Assembly: GCA_014192065.1 (NCBI GenBank)
Contig: BJHH01000001.1
Location: 186,001 to 250,000, forward strand
Length of the DNA stretch: 64,000 nucleotides
Direction: 5' to 3'
Source: Gemmatimonadota bacterium
GTDB taxonomy: Bacteria > Gemmatimonadota > Gemmatimonadetes > Gemmatimonadales > Gemmatimonadaceae
Both the position numbers and the translations under genes were made by a program. Positions within the stretch are counted from its first letter, which is position 1, and each line of letters begins with the position of its first letter. This document shows positions 36,342 through 48,383 of the stretch, piece after piece. The notes under the pieces were generated by a model, which did not search any database, was not told the origin of the DNA, and saw only the letters and a list, made by a program, of their open reading frames with translations.

Positions 36342-37196
36342 TCAGTATCCGTCTTTCGTCCACACGAGAATGATGCCACAGCCGCTGTCGAATCCCGCCC
36401 AGCGCGGTGGCATGGTCGCCGCACCGTTGTACACCTCGATACCGGCAATCACCTTCGGCGACGGCAGCATGTCCAAGTTGAACGGCGTGGGCATCTTGAC
36501 GTCGTCCACGAGCACGATCATCGGACAGTAGCCACCGCCACCGCTGTTGCCGCCCGTTAGCGATCCGGTCTCGCGACGGCTCAGGGCATACTGCTCCGGC
36601 ATCCCGCCGTTGGACTTGCTCGTGGTGGGGCTGACGTTGACCGTCATAAACCGACGCATCAACTCCGTGGAGTACACGGCGTTCCGTTTGCGGATCTCTG
36701 CTTCATCCATGAACTCACCGCGTCCCAGCCGCCGCCGCGATTCAAACTCCGTGAGCCGAAGCGAGAGCGAGGGCGTGCTCACCACCGCTGCCGCGAGTGT
36801 CGTGACACCCCGCTCCAACGAGTAGGAAAGCCGCACGGTGTCGGCGGCAGTCAGCTCGATCATCACCGACGCTGGACGGTAGCCGCCCCGGCGCAGAACG
36901 AGCACGTGCTGGCCGGCCGGCACGGCAGTCATCCGAAAGCGTCCGTTGGGTCCGGTGTTCACCTTCACGCTGGTGGCAAGAATTTTGACTTCGGCACCGA
37001 AGATCGGATTCAGCGCGCTGTCACCGATGAATCCGTCGATCGTGCCCGTCCTCACAACCGTGCGGGCCGGCGCGGTGTCGCGCGGCAGGCCCTTGCGCGC
37101 GATCTGGGAGGCAGCCGTGGCAGGCAGAAGCGCCGCGGCGCACGCTACCACCGCGAGGATGGCTGCGCGGCGATGAAGTTCGGAGAGTCTGGTCAC
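36342..37196 (-). CDS. Plug-only protein: CarboxypepD_reg-like plus TonB-receptor plug-like domain, no barrel
   Basis: 284 aa from the GTG at 37196; the ATG at 37232 lies inside the upstream gene's terminator and is rejected. The signal peptide ends TAASQI. Residues about 60-140 form a carboxypeptidase-regulatory-like beta-sandwich (GTIDGFIGDSALNPIFGAEV, NTGPNGRFRMTAVPAGQH). Residues about 175-284 resemble a TonB-receptor plug (YCPMIVLVDDVKMPTPFNLD, VIAGIEVYNGAATMPPRWAG, CGIILVWTK). The protein ends there: no beta-barrel follows. It lies directly downstream of a SusC/SusD pair on the same strand, but beyond that pair's terminator. A similar protein is at 57371-58129. Function unknown. Confidence 0.8.
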   Translation of the reverse strand: MTRLSELHRRAAILAVVACAAALLPATAASQIARKGLPRDTAPARTVVRTGTIDGFIGDSALNPIFGAEVKILATSVKVNTGPNGRFRMTAVPAGQHVLVLRRGGYRPASVMIELTAADTVRLSYSLERGVTTLAAAVVSTPSLSLRLTEFESRRRLGRGEFMDEAEIRKRNAVYSTELMRRFMTVNVSPTTSKSNGGMPEQYALSRRETGSLTGGNSGGGGYCPMIVLVDDVKMPTPFNLDMLPSPKVIAGIEVYNGAATMPPRWAGFDSGCGIILVWTKDGY

Positions 37197-37209
37197 ACCT
37201 GTAATAAAG

Positions 37210-37250
37210 CGAAAGGGCGGGCGCCGTTCCATCCGGCGCCCGCCCTTTCG
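37210..37250 (-). terminator. Terminator of the first SusC/SusD operon
   Basis: Perfect 17-bp arms (37210-37226 and 37234-37250) with a seven-base loop. On the minus strand the hairpin is followed by CTTTATTAC. Confidence 0.8.
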
Positions 37251-37273
37251 TGCTGATGACTGCCTGCGGCTGC

Positions 37274-38734
37274 TTACGGCGCGCAGTTATTCTGGCCGTT
37301 CGGTCCGAGCAGTGCGCCCGTGGCCTTCGCACGGACTAGGCACTCGCCCTGCGGCACCGGAACCACCTTGGCCACGAAGTTCTTGTTCGGGCCGCTGGCA
37401 ACATCGAGCGGGAGGCTGCTGAGCCGGTTGTAGCGGCGCGCATCCACCCAGCGGTGTCCCTCGAGATACAGCGAATAGCGCTTCTCGTAGAGGATGCCCG
37501 TGACGATGTCGGCGTCCGCCGAAGCGGCCGTCAACGTCGAAGCTGGCAGTCCGCCGGAGTTCACACGCACCGTGTTCAGGTCGGCAATCGCACCGGCCTT
37601 GTCACCCGTGGCGAGGCGCGCCTCGGCGCGGAGCAGGATCAGCTCCTCGTTTCGGATCACGCCCTGCGACGATGTGCTGGTCAGATACAGATTCGGACCA
37701 AGGGTCGACGTGCCGCTCGTCGGGCCGTCGGCTGTCAGCGGTCCAGTGCGCGACGGAAGCCCTTCCTTCAACTTCAGCACATAGCGGGCGTCCTTCGTTC
37801 CGTCGGCCTTGAGTTGGGCATCGGCCTGGAACGACTGGTGCGCGTACAGCGTGGTGCTCGTGGCGAGCGTCAGCCCGTTCGTGGCATCGCCGGACGATGT
37901 CGAGAAAATCTGATAGACACCGGCGTCGAGCGCGGCGCGCGTGGTGGCGCCCGCGTTCAAGAACGAGCTGCCGAGCGCGGCCAACGTGCCCGCCCAGGCC
38001 GTTGCCCCACCACCCGACGTGGCGTAGTAGGCACCGGCACGGGCCCGGAGCGCCCGGTTGTACTGGGCAAACGTCGCCGGCGAACTGAAGCCGGTGAACC
38101 CTGCGTGCAGCGTGAACGGGAACGCCGCGCCGCCTGCCTGCAGGTTCACATATCCGGCGTCGAGCGTTGCCAGAATGAACTTGTACGCCGAGTCGCGGTT
38201 CACGAATGGCGCCAGTTCCGTTGCGGCTTCCTTGATCTCCGTGATCATGCCGACGGTGTCACGCGTGGCGATGACCTGCAGGGCGGCGTAGCCCTGGATC
38301 GTCTGCGCGAAACCCGTCGCCGCCGCCTTCTGTGCGGCGGTCAGCGTCTTGTTGCCCGCCACGGTATTCTTGAAGTTGAACACATCGCGCATCGTGTTGT
38401 ACTGGCCGCTCCACTGGCCCGTCACGAATCCCGACGGATCCAGCTTCTGCTGGCCAGCGACGCTGATCCCCATGAGGTAGTGCGTCGTGTTGCGGCCTTC
38501 GGTCGGCGTGAAGGTATACGATTCACGCCCCAGGATCCCCACCATCTGTGGGAACCCGGTTGTGTTGCTCCGATGGTCGGACAGCAGGCCGGTCGCCAGC
38601 AGCTGCACCGCGGCCGGATCGCCTGCGGCACCTTCCACCGTCACGGCGTTCGGGTTGGTGATGTTGAGGTCGCTCGTCTTGCATGCCGCCAATGCGGTCA
38701 GCGCAAGCACGGCGCCCACTGTGCGAATACCCAT
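37274..38734 (-). CDS. SusD/RagB-family outer-membrane lipoprotein
   Basis: 486 aa from the ATG at 38734 (CGGAG upstream); an in-frame ATG at 38797 is possible. Lipobox LTALAAC places it on the outer membrane. The N-terminus reads SDLNITNPNAVTVEGAAGDP, the family's usual start, and the C-terminal half contains EELILLRAEARLATGDKAGA, DLNTVRVNSGGLP and ILYEKRYSLYLEGHRWVDAR, the TPR-like helices and closing motif of SusD proteins. SusD forms the lid over the SusC transporter and captures the ligand. It follows its SusC gene by 66 bp and ends before a strong terminator. Ligand unknown; no glycan-degrading enzyme is adjacent. Confidence 0.92.
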   Translation of the reverse strand: MGIRTVGAVLALTALAACKTSDLNITNPNAVTVEGAAGDPAAVQLLATGLLSDHRSNTTGFPQMVGILGRESYTFTPTEGRNTTHYLMGISVAGQQKLDPSGFVTGQWSGQYNTMRDVFNFKNTVAGNKTLTAAQKAAATGFAQTIQGYAALQVIATRDTVGMITEIKEAATELAPFVNRDSAYKFILATLDAGYVNLQAGGAAFPFTLHAGFTGFSSPATFAQYNRALRARAGAYYATSGGGATAWAGTLAALGSSFLNAGATTRAALDAGVYQIFSTSSGDATNGLTLATSTTLYAHQSFQADAQLKADGTKDARYVLKLKEGLPSRTGPLTADGPTSGTSTLGPNLYLTSTSSQGVIRNEELILLRAEARLATGDKAGAIADLNTVRVNSGGLPASTLTAASADADIVTGILYEKRYSLYLEGHRWVDARRYNRLSSLPLDVASGPNKNFVAKVVPVPQGECLVRAKATGALLGPNGQNNCAP

Positions 38735-38800
38735 GGAATGCATTCTCCGGGTGTTTCCGTTTGCGCCTTGGCGCATCGAGTTCTGGTTGTTCGTCATGGC

Positions 38801-41800
38801 CTAGTACCCAAGGTCGATGCTGAGGAAGAACTGCTTGCTCGGCGGGTATGGTCCAAGGTCGATAAAGCGGCTGAAGTTCGAGTTGCCGAAGTTGTTGAAC
38901 TCCGGATCCGAGCCCCAGTACTTCGACCACATGGCGAGGTTACGGCCCTGGAAGCTGATCCGCATTTCGCGGGCACGGGCCAGGGTGGCCCAGCTCTTCG
39001 GCGCGTCGTACGTCACGCTGATTTCGCGCAGCTTCACGTAGCTGCCGTCATCGATGTACTCCGAGATGTCACCCTTGTTGAAGGTGCCGTAGCGGAACTG
39101 GCCAAGCGACTGCTTCGGGTCTGGCGACTTGTCGTCGAAGTCGCGCGAGTTGCCGCCTTCGTCGAACAGGTTCTTCGTCATCGTCGACGTGTGACCGCCG
39201 TTTCTCCAATCAAGGAGCGCGGTCAGGTTGAACCGCTTCCAGGTGACCGTGTTCAGGAACTGGGTCGTGTGACGCGGCGCCGCGTCAGAAATGATCGAGT
39301 CGCGCACGACGCTGCCGGCAACCGTTTCCATGGCGCCGAGTTTGTGGCAGGGCTTGCCGTCTGCGCCCGTGCCCATCGTGAGCACGCCGGCTACCGTCGT
39401 GTTCAGGCAGCTGTAGCGCTGATTGCCCCAGATGAGCGAGGAGACCACGCCTTCGATGCCGCGGTTGCGGCCGTACCCGCTGCCGAAGCCGCCGATGTTG
39501 AAGGCCGGTACGCCAAGCTTGTCCATCGTCTGCTGGGCCGTCTGGTACGTCGTCTTGAACGTCCACTCGAGGTCGCGGCGGCTAATCGGAACGATCGTGA
39601 CGCCGAGCTCAAAACCCTTCGTGGACATCTGTCCGGCGTTGACCTGCTGGGACGACAGTCCCGAGCTTGCTGGCAGTGGGAAGTTGACCAGGAGGTCCTT
39701 GATCTGGCGCTGGTACTTCGTGATTTCGAAGCCGATGCGCTGGTTCCACGCCGAGCCGTCAATGCCGTACTCGGTCTCGTTCATGACTTCCGGTTTCACG
39801 GCCGGGTTGCCAAGGCCGGTGGCAGCCACGAGCGAACTCGCGCCGCCGATGATGCCGCCCGATGCGACCGTGATGTCGCGGCCGCCGAAGTTCGGACGGT
39901 TGCCCGACTGGCCCCACGCGGCGCGGACCTTGACTTCGTCAAGCAAGTTCGTGAACTGCCGGAGGGGATTCACCAACCGGTAGCTCGCCGACGCCTTGGG
40001 GTAGGTGTAGAACTGCTCGCGGTTGCCGTTCGCCGTACCGCGATCGTTCCGGAAGCCGGCCGTGACAGCGAGCTTTTCGTCCAAGAACAGCATCTGCTCG
40101 TTCACGTAGTACGACTGGTCGCGGAACTCGGTGATACCGTTGCCGAATACGTTGTCGACGCCGGCCACCGCGACGCGGCGCGACGGCAGCAAGCCGCGAA
40201 CGCGGATGTTGTAGTTCTGGATGTACTGTGTTTCGTACGTGCCACCGACCGCTGTCTGGGCCGAGTTCCAGAACTTCCAGCTCGGCGTGTACGTCCACAC
40301 CGCGTTGACGCTCTGGTTGATGAAGCGGCTGGTGGTCGTCAGAATCTGCGACGTGCCGAGGAAGCCGTCGGCTGGCTCGAACTGCAGGAAGCCCGGCGTG
40401 TACTGGTTGCCCTCAAACTGGAAGCGGTCAACGCCGCCAATGTACGAGAGCTGCACGGTGTTCTTCGGGCTCGCGAGCAGCGAGTAGCCGACGCGCACGT
40501 TGCCCGTCTGGCGCCAGGTGTCCTCGTTGTTCGTCATGTTCTCGAGCAGGTCGAACGGGTTCGATGCCGCCGTCCCGCCGCCGTTCATGAACATCTTGAT
40601 GTAGCGGCCCGGGCCGGTGCGCTCCGTGATGTCGTAGATCGCCGGGGCGTAGCCAAACGCGTACACCGGGCTGGTGCCGGAGTTGTCATTGCCGCCAATA
40701 CCGTTCTGCGCGAAGCTGTGCGTGATGTCCACGCCGCCCGACACCGTCAGCTTTTCGCCGACCGTCTGGTCGAGGTTGATACGGCCCGAGGTGCGGCGCG
40801 CGCCGGTGTTGTACAGCGTGCCCTTCGTCTGCCGGTCGTTGAGGCCGGAATAGAAGCGGGTGCTGCCAGAACCGCCGGACGCTGACATGACGGTCTCGTA
40901 CGACGGGTCCTGCGTGCCATACAGCTGCTGCTGCCAGTCGTACCAGTCGCAGACTGGCGTGCAGTTGGCTTTGGCCACGGAGTCGGCCTGCGCGCTGCCA
41001 CCCAGCCATTCCGCGACGCTGGCGTAGCTGTTGAACTTGCGCGAACCCACGAGACGCGAGGCACGCGCCGTACCCATGCGCTGCGTGACGTTGTAGCGCG
41101 TCTGGCCCACCTTGCCCTTCTTCGTCGTGATCACGACGACACCGTTCGTGGCGCGCGAGCCGTAGATGGCTGTCGCGGCCGCCGACTTGAGCACTTCGAT
41201 GCTCTCGACGTCGTTCGGGTTCAGGTCGGCAAGGCGGTTCGTGGTCTGGTCCTGCGTCGACGCCGTAGAGCCCGACGACCGCGAAATCGCGGCGAGGCCG
41301 CCGGAGATCGACTGGTTCGAGACCATGACGCCGTCAATGACATAAAGCGGATCACCCTGTCCAAGGATGGATGTGGCGCCGCGGATCTGGATCTGCATAC
41401 CGCCGCCGGGGGTGCCCGAGTTTTCGAAGATCTGGGCTCCAGCGACCTTGCCGGCGAGGTTGCCCTCGATCGACTTGGCGGGGGCCTTCATCAGTTCCTC
41501 GGCAGAGACGGACGCGATCGCCGTGGCCGAGTTGCGTCTGTCGATGGTGGTCGCCTGACCAGTCACCGTCACGCCTTCGAGCTGGAGGACGTCCTTTTCG
41601 AGGACGAAATCCTGCGTCGCGCCGGCGACCTTCACCGACTGCCGCTTGTACCCGATGGCGCGAATGAGAACGGTTGCTTCGCCGGCCAGCACGCGCAGGC
41701 GGTACTCACCGGCCGCATTCGTGCGCACGCCGAGTGGCTGTCCGACAAGGCTGACCGTCGCCTCGTTGACCGGAGCTCCGGTCTCTTTCTGAGTGACTTT

Positions 41801-41887
41801 GCCTGTGATTTCACGCCCTTGGGCGCTCGACACTGACGGGATGGCCGCAACAAGAAGCGCGGCGGCAAAAAGAAAAATCCTGCGCAC
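38801..41887 (-). CDS. SusC/RagA-family TonB-dependent outer-membrane receptor
   Basis: 1028 aa from the GTG at 41887, chosen because GGAGG lies nine bases upstream; the open frame continues upstream. The signal peptide ends SVSSAQG. A CarboxypepD_reg-like domain (GKVTQKETGAPVNEATVSLV) precedes the plug (PAKSIEGNLAGKVAGAQIFE, DPLYVIDGVMVSNQ, NDVESIEVLKSAAATAIYGS) and a 22-stranded barrel ending in the aromatic LGY needed for barrel insertion. It imports an oligomeric ligand using TonB energy, working with the downstream SusD. TonB/ExbB/ExbD are not encoded in this window. An isolated TTGACA on the minus strand (42011-42006) lies 120 bp upstream but lacks a convincing -10. Confidence 0.94.
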   Translation of the reverse strand: MRRIFLFAAALLVAAIPSVSSAQGREITGKVTQKETGAPVNEATVSLVGQPLGVRTNAAGEYRLRVLAGEATVLIRAIGYKRQSVKVAGATQDFVLEKDVLQLEGVTVTGQATTIDRRNSATAIASVSAEELMKAPAKSIEGNLAGKVAGAQIFENSGTPGGGMQIQIRGATSILGQGDPLYVIDGVMVSNQSISGGLAAISRSSGSTASTQDQTTNRLADLNPNDVESIEVLKSAAATAIYGSRATNGVVVITTKKGKVGQTRYNVTQRMGTARASRLVGSRKFNSYASVAEWLGGSAQADSVAKANCTPVCDWYDWQQQLYGTQDPSYETVMSASGGSGSTRFYSGLNDRQTKGTLYNTGARRTSGRINLDQTVGEKLTVSGGVDITHSFAQNGIGGNDNSGTSPVYAFGYAPAIYDITERTGPGRYIKMFMNGGGTAASNPFDLLENMTNNEDTWRQTGNVRVGYSLLASPKNTVQLSYIGGVDRFQFEGNQYTPGFLQFEPADGFLGTSQILTTTSRFINQSVNAVWTYTPSWKFWNSAQTAVGGTYETQYIQNYNIRVRGLLPSRRVAVAGVDNVFGNGITEFRDQSYYVNEQMLFLDEKLAVTAGFRNDRGTANGNREQFYTYPKASASYRLVNPLRQFTNLLDEVKVRAAWGQSGNRPNFGGRDITVASGGIIGGASSLVAATGLGNPAVKPEVMNETEYGIDGSAWNQRIGFEITKYQRQIKDLLVNFPLPASSGLSSQQVNAGQMSTKGFELGVTIVPISRRDLEWTFKTTYQTAQQTMDKLGVPAFNIGGFGSGYGRNRGIEGVVSSLIWGNQRYSCLNTTVAGVLTMGTGADGKPCHKLGAMETVAGSVVRDSIISDAAPRHTTQFLNTVTWKRFNLTALLDWRNGGHTSTMTKNLFDEGGNSRDFDDKSPDPKQSLGQFRYGTFNKGDISEYIDDGSYVKLREISVTYDAPKSWATLARAREMRISFQGRNLAMWSKYWGSDPEFNNFGNSNFSRFIDLGPYPPSKQFFLSIDLGY

Positions 41888-42137
41888 GGAGAAACCTCCC
41901 CCAAAAATATGGTAGGGCTCTGCAGTGCCGCCGGTTGTTTCTCCGGCCGTCACGACGAAGCCATTAGCTGCTCTTCCACAAAAAAGTCTGTCGAAGTACC
42001 GACTATGTCAAGACGGTTTCACGAGTTCGCCCCTCACGACCCGGGCCTGGTTTGGGGGAGTTTGTGACGGCGCGTGGTGTCTGAGGGCAACCCGCGCCAG
42101 CCGGCAAGGCATCCTATATTGAGCGTCCGGCCTCGCC

Positions 42138-42926
42138 ATGATCATCCTCGACAACGTGTACAAGGCCTTCGGGCCGAAGCAGGTCCTCAGCGGACTCTCC
42201 CTCGAGGTATGCGAGGGCGACATCGCCGTGTTGCTCGGCTATTCCGGCACAGGCAAGAGCGTCGCCATCAAGCACATCGTCGGTCTGCTCGAACCGGACC
42301 AGGGCGACGTCAGGGTCGATGGGCAGTCGGTGCCGGCACTCTCGCGCCGCGAGCTCTGCGAGTTGCGGACGCACATCGGGTACGTGTTTCAGTTCGCCGC
42401 GCTATTCGACTCCATGACGGTGGGCGAAAATGTCGCGATGGGCCTGCGCAACCAAGCGGCGATGACCGAGTCCATCATCCAGGCCCGCGTGCACGAGGCG
42501 CTCGATCTCGTCGACCTGCCGGACGCCGCCGACCTGATGCCCAGCGACCTCTCGGGCGGCATGCGCAAGCGGGTCGGGATCGCCAGGGCGATCGCCCTCA
42601 AGCCGAAGTACCTGCTGTACGACGAGCCGACGACCGGACTCGACCCGGTGACCGCTGCCGTCATCGACGAGCTCATGTTGCGCATGCAGCAGACGCTGGG
42701 GGTGACCAGCCTGGTCATCACGCACGACCTTCGCACCGCCTGGACCATCGGTACGAGAATCGCGATGCTCTATGAGGGGCAGATCCGGCAGTGCGGCACT
42801 CCCGATGAGATCCGCAATACGACGGACCCCGTGGTGCGACAGTTCATTGAGGGACGGGCCACGCCGGTCACGATCGGCGCGGCCAGTGCGGCCAGTGCGG
42901 CGGGTGCGGCTGGTGCAGGCACGTGA
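42138..42926 (+). CDS. MlaF/Mkl-type ABC transporter ATP-binding protein
   Basis: 262 aa. Walker A is GYSGTGKS, the signature [14 protein letters not shown], Walker [14 protein letters not shown] and the H-loop VITHDL. The GMRKR signature is that of the MlaF (phospholipid) subfamily, which drives lipid transport between membranes. The C-terminus is an Ala/Gly/Ser tail of about 15 residues. No MlaE permease or MlaD MCE protein is adjacent; instead a Nudix and an AraC-like gene follow with 4-bp overlaps, so this ATPase is an orphan whose partners lie elsewhere. Confidence 0.9.
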   Translation: MIILDNVYKAFGPKQVLSGLSLEVCEGDIAVLLGYSGTGKSVAIKHIVGLLEPDQGDVRVDGQSVPALSRRELCELRTHIGYVFQFAALFDSMTVGENVAMGLRNQAAMTESIIQARVHEALDLVDLPDAADLMPSDLSGGMRKRVGIARAIALKPKYLLYDEPTTGLDPVTAAVIDELMLRMQQTLGVTSLVITHDLRTAWTIGTRIAMLYEGQIRQCGTPDEIRNTTDPVVRQFIEGRATPVTIGAASAASAAGAAGAGT

Positions 42927-43447
42927 CGGGCCGCACCGGTGCGCCACCTCCCGCGGCTGCACCGACACGGGTCAGGCGGGAGACTTCCGCAGGTGGCATC
43001 GTGTTTCGGCGCGCGGGCGCGCAGACGCTGGTGCTCCTGATCCGCGACGCGCACAGCAATTGGGGCTTTCCGAAAGGTCACGTCGAACGGGGTGAAGCGG
43101 TTGCCGACGCTGCCGTGCGCGAGGTGCGCGAGGAGACTGGGCTGGAGCGGCTCGACATCGTGTCGGCCGTACAGACCATCGCCTGGCGGTTCCGGTTCCG
43201 AGGCTGCGTGATTCACAAGACCTGCCACTTCTTCGCCATCGCGACGCGCGACGTGCGCACCAAGCCGCAACGTCGCGAGGGGATCACCGCCTGCCGCTGG
43301 GTGACGTTTGACCAGGGCACGAAACTGCTCACCCATGACAATGCGCGGGGGGTGCTCGCCGCCGCGCGCGGCACGATTGAAGGACACCTGTCGGCACTGA
43401 CAGCCGCGACCGCTGGTCCGGTGGCTGGTGAGGAAGCCCGCGGGTGA
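42923..43447 (+). CDS. Nudix hydrolase
   Basis: 174 aa, GTG start overlapping the ATPase stop (GTGA). A perfect Nudix box [22 protein letters not shown] follows WGFPK at about residues 52-76, preceded by SAGGIVFRR. The short N-terminal tail is Pro/Ala-rich. This layout (GGIVFR... WGFPKGHVE) is that of small diadenosine-polyphosphate or nucleotide hydrolases, but the substrate is not certain. It is translationally coupled to its neighbours on both sides. Confidence 0.88.
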   Translation: MTGRTGAPPPAAAPTRVRRETSAGGIVFRRAGAQTLVLLIRDAHSNWGFPKGHVERGEAVADAAVREVREETGLERLDIVSAVQTIAWRFRFRGCVIHKTCHFFAIATRDVRTKPQRREGITACRWVTFDQGTKLLTHDNARGVLAAARGTIEGHLSALTAATAGPVAGEEARG

Positions 43448-44268
43448 CCGTCACGCCTCGTGCGCCGGCGCCGCTCGCGGCCGGCGAGGGTGGTCCCACC
43501 GTGGCGGCTTACGCGATTCGCGAGCGCCCGCGCGATGTCGCCAAGCACGCATTTCCCAGGCGGCGCGGCCGGATCATCCTCTGTCGGACCGCTGCGGAAC
43601 TGTCGTCGACCTTCGCGCGCACCCTCGTGGACGCCGTCGTCGTGGATGTCACTGCTGCGACCGACGACACCTGGAAGGCCGCGACGCTCGCGTCGGACTT
43701 TCCCTGCACCCCGTTCTTTGCCTGGTCGCATCTGCGTGCTGCCGATGCCCCGGCGCTGGCGCGCTGCGCCGCGCTCGACTTCGCCGACGTCGTGGGCGAA
43801 ACCATTGACGATGGGGTGCTCCGCGAGCTCATTGCGCCGCTGGCGTTCACGGCCCGGTTCGCCGCGGCCCTCGAGCCGGCGCACGCCGAACTTGGCCTGG
43901 AATCGCCGGTGCAGCGCCGCGCGTGGCGCTGGATCGTGGGGCGGGGTGGACGCCCGGTCCGCACCGACCTGCTGGCGCGCGCGCTCGGGATCACGCGGGA
44001 ACATCTCTCCCGCAGCTTCGCGACCGCCGGCGCCCCGAACCTCAAACGGATCATCGACCTCGTCCGTGTGATCGCGGCCGCCGAACTTTCGAAGAGCCCC
44101 GGCTACGATGCCGCCGACGTTGCGCGCGTGCTCGAGTACGCCTCGCCGTCCCACCTCACGAGCACTGCGCAGCGCGTCTGTGGTACCCGCTCGGCCTCAC
44201 TCGCGCGGCTCCGGACCGGCGACATCATCGAGCGATTTCGACAAGGGCGCGCCCGAAGCCGGGGCTGA
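43444..44268 (+). CDS. AraC-like transcriptional regulator with an unrecognised N-terminal domain
   Basis: 274 aa, GTG start overlapping the Nudix stop. Residues about 160-265 form a two-part helix-turn-helix region: [20 protein letters not shown] (first HTH), then [20 protein letters not shown] and [20 protein letters not shown] (second HTH), as in AraC/XylS proteins. The N-terminal ~150 residues ([32 protein letters not shown]) have the strand-helix rhythm of a receiver-like domain but without a clear phosphorylation triad. It is the last gene of the MlaF-Nudix operon and lies 146 bp upstream of atpA. Targets unknown. Confidence 0.78.
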   Translation: MTVTPRAPAPLAAGEGGPTVAAYAIRERPRDVAKHAFPRRRGRIILCRTAAELSSTFARTLVDAVVVDVTAATDDTWKAATLASDFPCTPFFAWSHLRAADAPALARCAALDFADVVGETIDDGVLRELIAPLAFTARFAAALEPAHAELGLESPVQRRAWRWIVGRGGRPVRTDLLARALGITREHLSRSFATAGAPNLKRIIDLVRVIAAAELSKSPGYDAADVARVLEYASPSHLTSTAQRVCGTRSASLARLRTGDIIERFRQGRARSRG

Positions 44269-44333
44269 ACTCGCCAGTCCTGTCTAGCGGTGGCCGCCCA
44301 AGCACGCTCTCTTATTCATATGCGATTCGTCGC

Positions 44334-44369
44334 TTGCGCACGAATGAGCTTGTGATATTTTTCACAAGC
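44334..44369 (+). promoter_or_regulatory. Candidate atpA promoter overlapped by a CRP/FNR-type site
   Basis: TGTGA-TATTTT-TCACA (44351-44366) matches the CRP half-site pattern TGTGA-N6-TCACA exactly, extended to an eight-base arm palindrome (44348-44355 and 44362-44369). TTGCGC (44334-44339) and TATTTT (44356-44361) at 16-bp spacing could be the promoter, so a bound protein would cover the -10. It lies 48 bp before the atpA ATG. Confidence 0.55.
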
Positions 44370-44414
44370 GCCAACTGACCGCCCGAAGACCCCACTCAGC
44401 TTTCTGACTATTCC

Positions 44415-45983
44415 ATGGCTACGCAGACGTCGCTCCGCCCCGGTGAAATCAAGGACATCCTCCTTCGCGAAATCGAAGCGGCCAACCTGAACTCTCTCGA
44501 TGTCGAAGAGGTCGGTACGGTGCTCGAGGTGAAGGACGGAATCTGCCGCATCTACGGCCTCCAGAAAGCCATGGCTGGCGAGATGCTCGAGGTCACCAGC
44601 TCCGAGACCGGCGCGAAGATCACCGCCCTCGCGCTGAACCTCGAAGAAGACAACATCGGCGCCGTCGTTCTTGGCGACTACCTGCAGCTGAAGGAAGGCG
44701 ACGAAGTCCGCCGTACGGCACGCGTGCTCGAAGTACCGGTCGGTCCGGAACTCGTCGGCCGTGTTGTCGATCCGCTTGGCCGTCCGATCGACGGACTGGG
44801 CCCCATCAACGCGAAGCACACCCGCAAAGTGGAGAGCGAGGCGCCCGGCATCATCGTGCGCTCGCCTGTGAAGGAGCCGCTGCAGACGGGCATCAAAGCG
44901 ATCGACTCGATGATTCCCATTGGTCGCGGGCAGCGCGAGCTGATCATCGGCGACCGCGGCACGGGTAAGACCGCGATCGCCGTGGACACCATCATCAATC
45001 AGAAGGGCCAGGGCGTCATCTGCGTCTATGTCGCCATCGGCCAGAAGGCCTCGACCGTGGCGAGCGTTGTCGAGCGGCTCAAGGCAACCGGCGCGATGGA
45101 GTACACGATCGTCGTTGCCGCGACGGCTTCCGACCCGGCGCCGATGCAGTACATCGCGCCCTACTCGGGCGCCGCGATGGCCGAGTACTTCATGTACAAC
45201 GAAGGCCAGGCAACGCTCGCGGTGTACGATGATCTCTCCAAGCAGGCCGCGGCGTACCGCCAGCTCTCGTTGGTGCTGCGCCGCCCGCCGGGCCGCGAGG
45301 CGTTCCCTGGCGATGTGTTCTATCTCCACTCACGTCTCCTCGAGCGCGCCGCGAAGCTCAGCAACGATCCCTCGGTCGTGGATGGCAAGACGATTCTCAA
45401 GCCGGGTGGCTCGCTCACCGCGCTCCCAATCATCGAGACGCAGGCCGGCGACGTGTCGGCCTACATCCCGACGAACGTGATCTCGATTACCGACGGCCAG
45501 ATCTTCCTCGAGGGCGATCTGTTCTACTCCGGCGTGCGTCCGGCCGTGAACGTCGGTATTTCCGTGAGCCGCGTCGGTGGCGCCGCGCAAACCAAGGCCA
45601 TGAAGGGTGTGGCCGGCCGTCTCCGCCTCGACCTCGCGCAGTACCGCGAACTCGAAGCATTCTCGGCGTTCGCCAGCGATCTCGATGCCGCCACCAAGAA
45701 GCAGCTCGAGCGTGGCGCGCGCACGGTAGAGATCCTCAAGCAGGGCCAGTACCAGCCGATGGCATTCGAGTCGCAGGCGATGATCATTTTCGCCACGATT
45801 CACGGTTACATCGACGATGTCGACACCGCCAAGGTTCGGGAGTGGGAGTCGGGCTTCCACGCCTTCATGAAGGCGCAGTTCCCGCAGGTCGGTGATACGA
45901 TCCGCGCTGAAAAGGCGATTTCGAAGGACACCGAGGCCGATCTCCGCCGCGGCATTGACGAATACAAAAAGTTGGCCAAGTAG
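44415..45983 (+). CDS. atpA: F1 ATP synthase subunit alpha
   Basis: 522 aa. The non-catalytic nucleotide site has Walker [14 protein letters not shown], and [32 protein letters not shown] and the arginine-finger region [15 protein letters not shown] are all present. It assembles with three beta subunits on gamma to make ATP on the cytoplasmic face. First gene of an atpAGDC cluster; atpH and the F0 genes atpBEF are not next to it. An AraC-like gene lies upstream. Confidence 0.98.
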   Translation: MATQTSLRPGEIKDILLREIEAANLNSLDVEEVGTVLEVKDGICRIYGLQKAMAGEMLEVTSSETGAKITALALNLEEDNIGAVVLGDYLQLKEGDEVRRTARVLEVPVGPELVGRVVDPLGRPIDGLGPINAKHTRKVESEAPGIIVRSPVKEPLQTGIKAIDSMIPIGRGQRELIIGDRGTGKTAIAVDTIINQKGQGVICVYVAIGQKASTVASVVERLKATGAMEYTIVVAATASDPAPMQYIAPYSGAAMAEYFMYNEGQATLAVYDDLSKQAAAYRQLSLVLRRPPGREAFPGDVFYLHSRLLERAAKLSNDPSVVDGKTILKPGGSLTALPIIETQAGDVSAYIPTNVISITDGQIFLEGDLFYSGVRPAVNVGISVSRVGGAAQTKAMKGVAGRLRLDLAQYRELEAFSAFASDLDAATKKQLERGARTVEILKQGQYQPMAFESQAMIIFATIHGYIDDVDTAKVREWESGFHAFMKAQFPQVGDTIRAEKAISKDTEADLRRGIDEYKKLAK

Positions 45984-46050
45984 TTGCGGTTCAACGGCTT
46001 CCGCCTACGGGCTCCAGTGCACGCTCTTTTCGACGTGGTCGTGGTGGTTC

Positions 46051-48380
<2,330 letters not shown>

Positions 48381-48383
48381 CGT

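Noticed and set aside
37454-40885. A very long plus-strand open frame (more than 1100 codons) opposite the SusD and SusC genes
   Set aside because: It is the antisense of well-supported genes; its composition is Arg/Val/Ala-rich with no domain, and long antisense frames are expected in GC-rich DNA.
42006-42011. Perfect TTGACA on the minus strand upstream of the first SusC gene
   Set aside because: No acceptable -10 at 16-18 bp; a single hexamer is not enough to call a promoter.
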